Shown here one piece after another: positions 1 through 5,611 of a DNA stretch of 5,618 nt. Made by a program: the position numbers and the translations under genes. The notes under the pieces are model-generated. The model saw nothing but the letters and a program-made list of their open reading frames with translations, was not told the origin of the DNA and did no database searches. The stretch's first letter is position 1. Each line of letters starts with the position of its first letter. Source of the stretch: Synergistaceae bacterium UBA4088 (GTDB lineage: Bacteria; Synergistota; Synergistia; Synergistales; Thermovirgaceae); contig DFYG01000160.1 of NCBI GenBank assembly GCA_002382605.1, positions 1 to 5,618 of the forward strand, given 5' to 3'.

Positions 1-95
1 AGCCCTATCCTTACGAACCGGGGGAACTTGTCCCCCTCGGCTATATCACTCCATAGATCCTGCGCGGAACCGAGCCAGGAATCCTGGGAAGCCAC
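1..95 (-). CDS. Unidentified protein downstream of pilO, N-terminal fragment
   Basis: Partial frame starting with GTG at 95-93 and open to the window edge; 31 codons are visible, reading VASQDSWLGSAQDLW and ending ...PRFVRIG (the first residue would be Met). The start directly follows the pilO stop, and an AGGGGG stretch about 7 bases upstream serves as ribosome binding site inside the pilO 3' end. The other two frames close within the visible stretch. In many T4P operons this slot holds pilP, an inner-membrane lipoprotein, but no hydrophobic signal segment or lipobox is visible, so it does not look like a canonical PilP. The fragment is acidic and soluble-looking. Function is not recognised; a role in pilus assembly is inferred only from its place in the operon. 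It lies in the same reading frame as pilO, separated by one TAG codon. Confidence 0.55.
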   Translation of the reverse strand, partial: MASQDSWLGSAQDLWSDIAEGDKFPRFVRIG

Positions 96-611
96 CTAGA
101 CACCCCCTTCGGGAAGAACGGTCTCAAGGACGGCGGTCCCCTTCACCATGCCGGCCTCATCTTTGGAAAGAGAGACACTCACCATTCTTACCGCGGCTCC
201 CATACCTCTCCAGTCTGCCATTACATTCAGGACAGAGTAATAGGGGCCGATAAACTCGATCTGGACTGCGGAACTGCCCGAAACCGGCTTGGAGGGCTTC
301 ATGCTGTTGACCTGGATACCGTTCCTTGCAAGTTCTCTTTCAACGGATGAAAAGAAAGCTACCTCGTCGATAGGAAGCGAGATCCTGTAGTCGCCTATGA
401 CACCGATAGTCGCCTTGTACGCCTGCAGAAGACGGGTCTTGTTCTGGATATCAAGCTCGAGGAGCATCCGCCTGGTGCGGAGATCCTCTATCATTTCGCG
501 CTCGGCCGTTACTGCCCTGCTGAAAAAAAACTGGCCCAGCACAACCAGGAAGATCAAAAAAGCGATAGAGAGCGAGAGAACCACTCTTTTGCGCGGGAAT
601 GAAAGTTTCAT
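96..611 (-). CDS. pilO: PilO-like type IV pilus inner-membrane assembly protein
   Basis: 171 residues. A short basic cytoplasmic N-terminus (RKR at 7-9) is followed by one membrane segment at about 10-30, a charged helical, probably coiled-coil, stretch at about 33-66, and a periplasmic alpha/beta region at about 78-168 resembling the ferredoxin-like fold of PilO. A short motif around 112-130, with hydrophobic strand, GPYYSVLNVM and a following helix, is the kind of sequence seen in PilO C-terminal domains. In known systems PilO heterodimerises with PilN and links platform and motor to the PilP/PilQ secretin side. The ATG overlaps the pilN stop (ATGA, 608-611), and AAGGAGG lies at 619-625 with 7-base spacing, so the start is secure. 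It is shorter than the roughly 200 residues of proteobacterial PilO. The family call rests on topology and position after pilM-pilN more than on signature residues. Confidence 0.8.
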   Translation of the reverse strand: MKLSFPRKRVVLSLSIAFLIFLVVLGQFFFSRAVTAEREMIEDLRTRRMLLELDIQNKTRLLQAYKATIGVIGDYRISLPIDEVAFFSSVERELARNGIQVNSMKPSKPVSGSSAVQIEFIGPYYSVLNVMADWRGMGAAVRMVSVSLSKDEAGMVKGTAVLETVLPEGGV

Positions 612-1216
612 CTGCCTGCCTCCTTCCCCAGCGCCACATCAGCGGAGTCCCTCTGGCCGCCTATCGACATTATGTCGCTGATCCGGCATTTGAGAGAGAA
701 ACGGACCAGAACGCGTTCATCCTCTCTTACCCTGCTTGTAACAGGAAAGCCGACGGAACTGATGACCGAGGCCTCGGAAAGGGCCCGCCCGAAGGAAACC
801 ACGTCGTTCTCGGTGAAGGCGAAACCTGACAGTGAAACGCTGCCGGCGGAAATATCGACCTTGTCAAGCCAGACCCCCGGCGGGAGCGCCATTTCAAGTA
901 CGCTCAGGAACTCGATGGAAGGGAGTTCCTGCTGAAGTATCATCAGCGCCTTTCCGAAATCCTTGACCTGGGTCTGAAGCCTTTTCAGCTCGGCGTTCAT
1001 CCTGGCTCCCTGTTCCTGCATGAGCGCGATCTGGTTTTCCAGCTGCATCCTCTCGGTTCTGAGCGATCTCGAAAGAAAGAAGCCGTAAACGAAAGTGAAC
1101 GATGAAACCAGTACAAACAGCAGAACGATCACAAGAGCGACGATCCTCCCGAACCGGACCTGGGTTTTCTCCGCATCTATGTAATCCCTCGGTCTGAGAT
1201 CCAGCTTTATTCTCAT
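608..1216 (-). CDS. pilN: PilN-like type IV pilus inner-membrane assembly protein
   Basis: 202 residues. The cytoplasmic N-terminus carries IKLDLRPRDY at 3-12, which occupies the place of the INLLP motif by which PilN docks into PilM. A single membrane segment lies at about 24-48. A long charged helix, probably coiled coil, runs at about 50-97. A periplasmic domain at about 98-180 carries LSVLEMALPPGVWLDKVDIS, a pattern typical of PilN/fimbrial assembly (PF05137-type) proteins. The last 25 or so residues look disordered. Its partners should be PilM in the cytoplasm and PilO in the membrane and periplasm. The ATG overlaps the pilM stop (ATGA, 1213-1216), and a GAGGG stretch sits about 7 bases upstream; this implies translational coupling. 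Family assignment is firm from topology, the PPGVWL region and synteny. Confidence 0.88.
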   Translation of the reverse strand: MRIKLDLRPRDYIDAEKTQVRFGRIVALVIVLLFVLVSSFTFVYGFFLSRSLRTERMQLENQIALMQEQGARMNAELKRLQTQVKDFGKALMILQQELPSIEFLSVLEMALPPGVWLDKVDISAGSVSLSGFAFTENDVVSFGRALSEASVISSVGFPVTSRVREDERVLVRFSLKCRISDIMSIGGQRDSADVALGKEAGR

Positions 1217-2158
1217 AGGAGGTCCCTCATTGCAAGGCCTATGGATGACTCCCAGCCGTTACGCTGTTCGGGGGCGCCGTGGATCCCCCACAGGCTCCAG
1301 GGGTCCGAAACGATCACCGGGACCGAAGCAACGGATTCGACCGAGTCCTTCAGAGCCTGGTTCACCGCATAATCTCCTCCCAGGATGATCTCCTCGACCT
1401 TCATATCGCGGAACTGGGTCCCGAGATAGGTAAAGGTGGAGGAAACCTCCCTTGCGACAGCGGCGAATGACCCTCCGGATTCCATGGATGCCTCACCTCC
1501 CACGAGAAGCGTCCGGTAGAGGATGCCGTTGTCCTCGAAACCGACGACTATCTGTGAGCTGTTCCGGCCCACCGATACGACCATCGACCCCGCGGAAGGT
1601 CTGGGTATCATCCCCCTGGCGCACCTGAACAACGCCACGTTGACCGGCTCCACGGCTTCGGCCCTTATCCCGACCTTTCGCGCCACGTCAAGAAGGGACT
1701 GGACAACATGCATCCTTGCTGCCGCGACGATGTACTTCTGGTTGTCACGGTCGTAATCCGAAGGAGTCGCAACCACTCCCAGGTCGAAGGTGGCCTCGGC
1801 GTAGGGGAAGGGGAAGTACTTGTCGAAATCCCATTTGAGGGCCTCACGGGCGTCCTCGATCTCCATCGGGGGCATCTCCACGATCCGAAGAAGAACATCT
1901 CTCGATGGCATACCTATTACAACCGAACGTGCCCAGTTCCCGCCGATCATGTCCCTGATGCTGTTAAGGTGGGATTCGAGAGAATGCACATCTGCGATCA
2001 TCTCCTGCTCGATCGCAACACCCTCAACTCTCGCCTCGGCGCTCCTGGCAAGCGACATATCCCCGAACTTTCCCTCGATCTCGACGTATTTTATCGATCC
2101 CGTCGCGAGGGAAAGACCTGCCGCGGGCGAACTTTTCCCTAAAAAAGCGATGGCGCAT
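1213..2158 (-). CDS. pilM: PilM, actin-like ATPase of the pilus assembly complex; 5' end frame-disrupted as written
   Basis: Cytoplasmic actin-like protein that binds the PilN N-terminus. Conserved PilM blocks are visible: VVIGMPSRDVLLRIVEMPPM, then ALKWDFDKYFPFP (the WEAEQYIPFP region of the family), YIVAAARMHVVQSLLDVARK, a phosphate-2-like MVVSVGRNSSQIVV, VGGEA, and near the C-terminus EIILGGDYAVNQ. The first in-frame ATG is at 2058 (281 residues), but the frame upstream of it still encodes AAGLSLATGSIKYVEIEG, the first beta-hairpin and phosphate-1 loop of the actin fold, so 2058 is not the natural start. In that frame a TGA lies at 2160-2158 with no ATG, GTG or TTG after it. The only well-placed start, ATG at 2158-2156 behind GGAGAAGG, is one base out of frame, the conflict falling at T6 (2146-2141). 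Removing one T would give a 314-residue protein beginning MRHRFLGKSS. This may be a sequencing error, a real mutation or slippage. The stop overlaps pilN. Confidence 0.85.
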
Positions 2159-2163
2159 CACCA

Positions 2164-2171
2164 CCTTCTCC
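2164..2171 (-). promoter_or_regulatory. Ribosome binding site deciding the pilM start
   Basis: GGAGAAGG on the minus strand, with TGGTG (5 bases) before ATG at 2158-2156. This is much better than anything upstream of the internal ATG at 2058, where only GAGGG about 13 bases away is seen. It therefore supports a start at 2158 despite the reading-frame conflict just downstream. Confidence 0.6.
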
Positions 2172-2225
2172 AGGAATAGGCGAATTTTGTCAGGAACAGT
2201 CAAACCCTGCCATGCCTGTAATGAT

Positions 2226-2255
2226 ACTATAACCCATTAGAGCAAAACACGGCAA
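2226..2255 (-). promoter_or_regulatory. Candidate sigma-70 promoter for pilMNO
   Basis: TTGCCG (2255-2250), an 18-base spacer and TATAGT (2231-2226) in the 112-base gap between the PilW-like gene and pilM. The predicted transcription start near 2219 would give a leader of about 60 bases. The -35 box matches 4 of 6 and the -10 box 5 of 6 consensus bases. No convincing hairpin terminator precedes it, so readthrough from the minor pilin genes is also possible. Confidence 0.4.
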
Positions 2256-2270
2256 GAGTTGAACAAGCTT

Positions 2271-3176
2271 TCAGTTTCGGATCCGCCATGCGGTCTGGAG
2301 TACGGAGAGCCTGTAATGGGTATCCTCCGTAGAGAAGCCCCAGGCGGGGTCCCATCCGGCGGGTGCCGAAGGGGTGATCTGTTCGTCGTGACGCTTGTTG
2401 CCGCGGGCAAGGACGACGACGGAAATAACGCCCGTATCGGAATCGAATTCAAAGTGAAGGCCCGATATTCCCTGCACGCGGGGCTGTTCGCCGCCGCCCA
2501 TCAGGTCGTTGGTGTAGAAAGCCGGGTCAGCTCCCGTCGTGACACCTGCCTCCATTCTCCTGAGAAGGTGCACCTGGTCGAACCGGTTGAAACCGGTACC
2601 CAGGGGCGATCCGGAAGCAACGGTCACAGACATGGTGTTGTTGGATAGCGGAGCGGTTATACGGAGAGGTACATCTGAAGCTGGCAGAAGGCACCACCCC
2701 TTCGAAGAGGATGGAACGCCCGGGGAAAAAGTGCCGGCCGGGGGTGGTCCGCTAAGTGTTAGCGTGACTGGGGGTTCGCCGTCCGAGACGGTATCGGAGC
2801 CGAACTCCTCCAGGCCCAGGTCTGTCCCCACGCCATAGACGATCCTGATGGTGTCGTTGACATTCGTCGTGGTCAAAACCTCGACCGGACCGTTCCAGCC
2901 GGCAATTGCGGAGAGCCCGTTCAGGCTATCCTGGAAATCAGCTGTTTCGGTGGGCATGCCGATCCCGGACTGAAGAACAGGGCTGGATAGTATGGTCAGG
3001 ACCATCTCTGCCCTCTGTATCGCGGCAGTATGCTCATCGGTCTGTTCCAGGTTGAGGATGAACGAGAAGAGGAACGATACCGCCGCAAGGAGCACTATCC
3101 CACCGATGGCAATGGCGATAAGGATCTCTGGAAGGGTGAACGCTGGGCTGGCAAGGTTCCTTCTTCCATTATTCAT
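2271..3176 (-). CDS. PilW/GspJ-type minor prepilin
   Basis: 301 residues. A class III prepilin signal is present: a basic leader with R5 and R6, then SPA|FTLPEILIA with predicted cleavage after Ala12, Glu17 at mature position +5, and a hydrophobic helix at about 13-42. The -1 residue is Ala where Gly is usual. The long C-terminal domain holds several beta-rich stretches and ends with SVLQTAWRIRN. Size fits PilW-like minor pilins better than the shorter GspJ (about 200 residues). In known systems such proteins join a minor-pilin complex that primes assembly or sits at the pilus tip. The ATG overlaps the end of the preceding prepilin gene by 8 bases, with GGTGAG 5 bases upstream, so the two are probably translationally coupled. 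A single Cys (about residue 183) is visible, so no internal disulfide is expected. PilW and GspJ cannot be told apart here; no symbol is given. Confidence 0.82.
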   Translation of the reverse strand: MNNGRRNLASPAFTLPEILIAIAIGGIVLLAAVSFLFSFILNLEQTDEHTAAIQRAEMVLTILSSPVLQSGIGMPTETADFQDSLNGLSAIAGWNGPVEVLTTTNVNDTIRIVYGVGTDLGLEEFGSDTVSDGEPPVTLTLSGPPPAGTFSPGVPSSSKGWCLLPASDVPLRITAPLSNNTMSVTVASGSPLGTGFNRFDQVHLLRRMEAGVTTGADPAFYTNDLMGGGEQPRVQGISGLHFEFDSDTGVISVVVLARGNKRHDEQITPSAPAGWDPAWGFSTEDTHYRLSVLQTAWRIRN

Positions 3177-3540
3177 CAGCCCTCACCAGCCTTTCCATCT
3201 GCGAAGAGCGGCTCCCCGTCGCGGATGCCCATGATACCTGAACGCTCCAGATATCTCCCCCCGTTGCGGGGTCGGCTGTGCTTGCTGCGGTCCATGAGAA
3301 CTTGCCCTCCGTCCCGCTGCTCCCTACAATCTCCCCGGATTCGATCCTCTCAAGGAGCGAACCCGCAAGAAGTGTCGCCCTCTCGTGGTCGGCCGTGTGG
3401 ACGAAAAGTTTGGTCGTCGCTATGGGGACAAGGGCAAGTGAAAAAATCGCCACGGCAAGGATAACAAGAGCCACAACCGACTCGACGAGAGAAAACCCTG
3501 CTCTCTTCTTCCGTGAAAAGTATCGGATAGATCTATCCAT
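3169..3540 (-). CDS. PilV/GspI-type minor prepilin
   Basis: 123 residues from ATG at 3540. A class III prepilin signal is clear: leader MDRSIRYFSRKKRAG, cleavage after Gly15, mature N-terminus FSLVESVVALVILAVAIFSL with Glu20 at +5, and a hydrophobic helix to about residue 40. Residues 41-70 continue the amphipathic pilin helix, including the LLAGSLLERIESG stretch seen in PilV/GspI proteins. A short beta domain follows, containing DIWSVQVSW. The length fits GspI (about 120). A longer reading starting with TTG at 3555 adds five residues but has no ribosome binding site, whereas GGGGAG lies 7 bases before ATG 3540. It overlaps the PilW-like gene by 8 bases. It should act as a minor (pseudo)pilin together with that protein. 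PilV against GspI is not resolved, though the PilMNO context favours a pilus role. Confidence 0.85.
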   Translation of the reverse strand: MDRSIRYFSRKKRAGFSLVESVVALVILAVAIFSLALVPIATTKLFVHTADHERATLLAGSLLERIESGEIVGSSGTEGKFSWTAASTADPATGGDIWSVQVSWASATGSRSSQMERLVRADE

Positions 3541-3547
3541 TATTTCT

Positions 3548-3553
3548 CTCCCC
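3548..3553 (-). promoter_or_regulatory. Ribosome binding site deciding the start of the PilV/GspI-like gene
   Basis: GGGGAG followed by AGAAATA and ATG at 3540-3538. It overlaps the alternative TTG start codon at 3555-3553, which makes initiation at that TTG unlikely. Confidence 0.7.
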
Positions 3554-3581
3554 AATGACTGTATACCGTTGTTTTACCGGG

Positions 3582-3612
3582 AAAAAAAGGCCGGGTTTCC
3601 CCGGCCTTTTTT
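3582..3612 (-). terminator. Intrinsic terminator after the major pilin gene (symmetrical, could act both ways)
   Basis: Read on the minus strand: A6, a perfect 7-bp GGCCGGG/CCCGGCC stem closed by a GAAA tetraloop, then T7 (3588-3582). It begins 15 bases after the pilin stop codon. The flanking A and T runs can extend the stem and also provide a T6 tract on the plus strand, so it would also work in the other direction. It separates the pilin from the minor pilin genes downstream. Confidence 0.93.
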
Positions 3613-3627
3613 CAATTCATAATAGGC

Positions 3628-4098
3628 CTATCTGCTGACCTGCATGTATGCTGCCGTGTCTCCGTCCGCGTATGTATTTACAAGGTCAGATTTGTACAAC
3701 CCTGAAGATTCGGCCATGGTTGCTAATCTTCCTTGCACTCCAGTTTCCGTAATACCCGAAGCTTCTATCGAAACATCATCTGAAGCTGGAGTGCCAACAA
3801 GGATACCATATGTTGCAACTGTGCTTGATGGTGTCCTGTCAAGATAATCGGCAAGCTGCCCAGTTGCATTAAGTGGTGATTCAGTAATAGGCCATTCATC
3901 GTTATCTGCGTAGTACATCAGCGCAGCTGCCTTCAACGTCCTCATGTCGCTGACGATCTTCGTCGCGTTCGCCTTGTCCGTCCCGGAACCCATAACGAGA
4001 AGAAGGGACCCGGCGAGGATGCCGATGATCACGATGACGATCAGCAGTTCGACAAGGGTGAACCCGCGGCTTTTACGTTTTTTCATCAATTCTTTCAT
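3628..4098 (-). CDS. pilA: Type IV prepilin, probable major pilin (PilA/GspG-like)
   Basis: 156 residues. The class III signal is textbook: leader MKELMKKRKSRG, cleavage after Gly12, mature N-terminus FTLVELLIVIVIIGILAGSL with Glu17 at +5. The alpha-1 helix continues through TKIVSDMRTLKAAALMYYAD, and the globular part begins near DNDEWPI (66-72), a position where GspG-type and bacterial T4 pilins carry a similar N-x-x-(Y/W)-P element. There is no cysteine, so there is no disulfide-bounded D-region. The product would be processed by prepilin peptidase (not in this window) and polymerised into the fibre. It stands alone between tandem promoters and a strong terminator, which fits a highly expressed monocistronic pilin. 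The distal coding part (3661-3900) is about 45% GC by hand count, below neighbouring genes. That this is the major rather than a minor subunit is inferred from context. The start is supported by GAGGGAGGG 9 bases upstream. Confidence 0.9.
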   Translation of the reverse strand: MKELMKKRKSRGFTLVELLIVIVIIGILAGSLLLVMGSGTDKANATKIVSDMRTLKAAALMYYADNDEWPITESPLNATGQLADYLDRTPSSTVATYGILVGTPASDDVSIEASGITETGVQGRLATMAESSGLYKSDLVNTYADGDTAAYMQVSR

Positions 4099-4107
4099 AA
4101 TTTGAAA

Positions 4108-4137
4108 CCCTCCCTCAGATAATAATGTTATCTCCTT
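4108..4137 (-). promoter_or_regulatory. Pilin mRNA leader: two Shine-Dalgarno-like stretches flanking a small hairpin
   Basis: GAGGGAGGG (4116-4108) lies 9 bases before the pilin ATG and is the likely working site. A second, stronger-looking AAGGAG (4137-4132) lies 33 bases before the ATG. Between them AGATAA and TTATCT (4133-4128 and 4122-4117) can form a 6-bp A/U-rich hairpin with a 5-base loop. A standby ribosome site is possible; this is inference only. Confidence 0.4.
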
Positions 4138-4166
4138 ACGCTAAATCTTTGTTGCATATTAAAATG

Positions 4167-4195
4167 ATTATAGCATCGCTCCCCCTCCGTGTATA
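4167..4195 (-). promoter_or_regulatory. Candidate pilin promoter P2 (perfect -10)
   Basis: TATAAT (4172-4167) is a perfect -10 box, with a 17-base spacer to TATACA (4195-4190), a 4-of-6 match to -35. The expected transcription start near 4160 gives a leader of about 60 bases. Its -35 overlaps the -10 of P1. Confidence 0.6.
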
Positions 4196-4219
4196 TAGAT
4201 TAAAGGATGAAATCGTCAA
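4192..4219 (-). promoter_or_regulatory. Candidate pilin promoter P1 (strong -35)
   Basis: TTGACG (4219-4214), a 16-base spacer and TATATA (4197-4192), beginning 15 bases after the pilC stop codon. It overlaps P2, so the two may be alternative positions of the same polymerase. No GG-N10-GC sigma-54 element was found here, although many proteobacterial pilin genes use one. Confidence 0.5.
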
Positions 4220-4234
4220 CCTGCCATCCGGCAT

Positions 4235-5446
4235 TTACAGCATCGCCTGGATGGCCCCGACTATCGGCAGGAATATCGCTGACGCTACCAGGGCGACTAT
4301 TCCGCCTACGAAGATGATAAGGACAGGTTCGATTATGGCCGTCAGCCGTTTTATCTTCTCGTCCAGTTCCATCTCGAACCAGTCCGCTATCTTTGCGAGC
4401 ATCTCCTCGAGTCGCCCGGTCTGCTCACCTATCGTTATCATGTGGGCGACCATAAGCGGGAAGACATTCGTTGTCGCCGCGGTCTCCCCCAGGGGCTGTC
4501 CCCTTCGGGCCGCCTCTCTCATGTTCTCGTAGGCCGCGCGGATGACAGAGTTGTCGGCCACCTCGGAAGTCATTTCGAGAGCCATCAGGATAGGCACCCC
4601 TGCCTCGACAAGGACGGAGAGAGTGCGGTTCGCCCTCGCCATGATGGTCTTGTAGACAATGTCGCCGAAAACCGGAAGCCGCAACTTGATCTTGTCCATC
4701 ATCGGTCTCGTCGACTTCAACCTGTTGAAGAGGATGATCATGAAGATGAAAATGAAGAATCCGGAAACCATGATATACCACTTCTCGCCCATCCAGAGGG
4801 CGAAGCTGAAGATGATATTTGTGACCATGGGGAGTTCGATGCCCATGGACCCGAACACAATGGCGAACCGCGGTACGATGAACGTGACGAGGATCCAGAC
4901 CACCAGGACCGAGAATGACATTACCACGGCGGGATAGGCCACCGCTGATACTATCTTGCTCCTGAGAGCGTCCTGCTTTTCCAGGAAAGTCGCTAGCCGG
5001 TCCATGCTGGAGTCCAGCACCCCCCCCTCCTCCCCGGCCCTGACTATGGAGATCATGAGTGTTGAAAAGACCTTCTGGGTCCGCATCGCCGCGCTCAGGG
5101 ATGAACCGCTGTCAACAAGCCTCTTGACATCCCTGACGGATCCGGCAAGCCTCTTGTTCGTTGTCTGTTCGGCCAGTATGTCGAGCGCGCTCCCCAGGGT
5201 GATCCCGGCGGATATCATCGTGGCCAGCTGCCTGAACATGACGGCCTTATGCTTGAGCGGGACGGTGGCGACCCTGCCGATCCTCTCCCTGATGGTTACA
5301 CGCTCCTCCTTCAGGTTGCTGTCGAAGGTGAGGGGGGTCAAGCCCCTCTGGCGGATCATCGCCGCTGCCTGAGCCGGGCTGTCGGCTACAAGGAATCCCG
5401 ATAAGGTTTCTCCTTTTGGGTTGCGTGCCTTGTATTTGAAACGCAC
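4235..5446 (-). CDS. pilC: Type IV pilus inner-membrane platform protein PilC (GspF family)
   Basis: 403 residues, the usual length for the family. The N-terminus FKYKARNPKGETLSG and the following PAQAAAMIRQRGLTPL stretch are the classic GspF/PilC opening. Two homologous T2SF domains follow, at about 66-190 (RQLATMISAGITL, RAGEEGGVLD) and 265-390 (LVEAGVPI, GEQTGRLEEML). Membrane segments lie at about 168-193, 222-242 and 372-395, the last in IIEPVLIIFVGGIVALV. PilC is the polytopic platform that contacts the extension and retraction ATPases and the PilMNO complex and loads pilins. The start is GTG at 5446-5444 with AAGGGG ending 7 bases upstream; no in-frame ATG gives a better N-terminus. 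The pilin gene follows after a promoter-bearing gap. The PilC name is preferred over GspF because pilM/N/O are linked; sequence alone cannot exclude the latter. Confidence 0.95.
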   Translation of the reverse strand: MRFKYKARNPKGETLSGFLVADSPAQAAAMIRQRGLTPLTFDSNLKEERVTIRERIGRVATVPLKHKAVMFRQLATMISAGITLGSALDILAEQTTNKRLAGSVRDVKRLVDSGSSLSAAMRTQKVFSTLMISIVRAGEEGGVLDSSMDRLATFLEKQDALRSKIVSAVAYPAVVMSFSVLVVWILVTFIVPRFAIVFGSMGIELPMVTNIIFSFALWMGEKWYIMVSGFFIFIFMIILFNRLKSTRPMMDKIKLRLPVFGDIVYKTIMARANRTLSVLVEAGVPILMALEMTSEVADNSVIRAAYENMREAARRGQPLGETAATTNVFPLMVAHMITIGEQTGRLEEMLAKIADWFEMELDEKIKRLTAIIEPVLIIFVGGIVALVASAIFLPIVGAIQAML

Positions 5447-5487
5447 TTTATCACCCCTTCCCTGCCTGAAAATCCCTACAAGCCGAA

Positions 5488-5520
5488 GCGGCCCGCGATC
5501 TTGTTCCGGTGCCGGGCCGC
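5488..5520 (-). repeat. GC-rich inverted repeat in the pilC leader
   Basis: Perfect 8-bp arms GCGGCCCG (5488-5495) and CGGGCCGC (5513-5520) around a 17-base loop. No T-run follows on either strand, so it is not a standard intrinsic terminator. On the minus strand a competing short hairpin, GCCG-CTT-CGGC, shares the second arm. It lies about 40 bases upstream of the pilC start and could be an mRNA-leader structure or a protein-binding palindrome; which is not known. Confidence 0.4.
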
Positions 5521-5582
5521 AATTCCTTCCAATGCCTGCCGGATACGGGATATGCCACTCCCGTCTGAGTTTCCATGGTCAT

Positions 5583-5611
5583 CTCATATCAATCTACCAT
5601 GTTAATAACAA
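5583..5611 (-). promoter_or_regulatory. Weak candidate promoter upstream of pilC
   Basis: TTGTTA (5611-5606), a 17-base spacer and TATGAG (5588-5583), each matching 4 of 6 consensus bases. An alternative with TGACA at the very edge of the window and TAGATT 17 bases on is equally possible but depends on the base beyond 5618. All three minus-strand frames have stops within the first 30 bases of the window, so this leader does follow the end of any upstream gene. Confidence 0.25.

Noticed and set aside
397..681. Plus-strand open frames across the window, such as this one and those at 2259-2648, 3030-3464 and 4442-4918
   Set aside because: All lie opposite well-supported minus-strand pilus genes, have biased or low-complexity translations, and show no recognisable domain.
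2137..2146. TTTTTTAGGG, identical to the -1 ribosomal slippery sequence of HIV-1 gag-pol
   Set aside because: The frames are in the wrong relation. From the upstream ATG the ribosome reads CGC TTT TTT AGG and would have to shift +1 (or -2), not -1, to enter the PilM frame. No length beyond four codons precedes it, so the match is treated as chance.
2671..2683. 13-base match between the PilW-like gene and the pilin gene (the CATCTGAAGCTGG stretch, also near 3776-3788)
   Set aside because: Both copies encode Pro-Ala-Ser-Asp in different protein contexts and neither is flanked by further similarity; most likely chance.
3553..3555. TTG start giving a 128-residue PilV/GspI-like protein
   Set aside because: It overlaps the ribosome binding site of the ATG at 3540 and has none of its own; the five extra residues add no recognised prepilin feature.
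3560..3565. TATACA as a -10 box for the minor pilin genes
   Set aside because: No -35 at a proper distance (only a T-run of the terminator), and the expected start would fall on the ribosome binding site, leaving about 13 bases of leader.
4128..4157. Nine-codon upstream frame in the pilin leader (ATG 4157, ending AGG AGA TAA)
   Set aside because: No ribosome binding site; the ATG would be almost at the predicted 5' end, and the AGG AGA codons are simply the AAGGAG motif read in frame.
5451..5582. 43-codon frame (ATG 5582 to TGA 5451) ending just before the pilC start
   Set aside because: No ribosome binding site before the ATG, no recognisable protein features, and it spans the inverted repeat. 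It is more likely leader DNA, though a leader peptide cannot be fully excluded.
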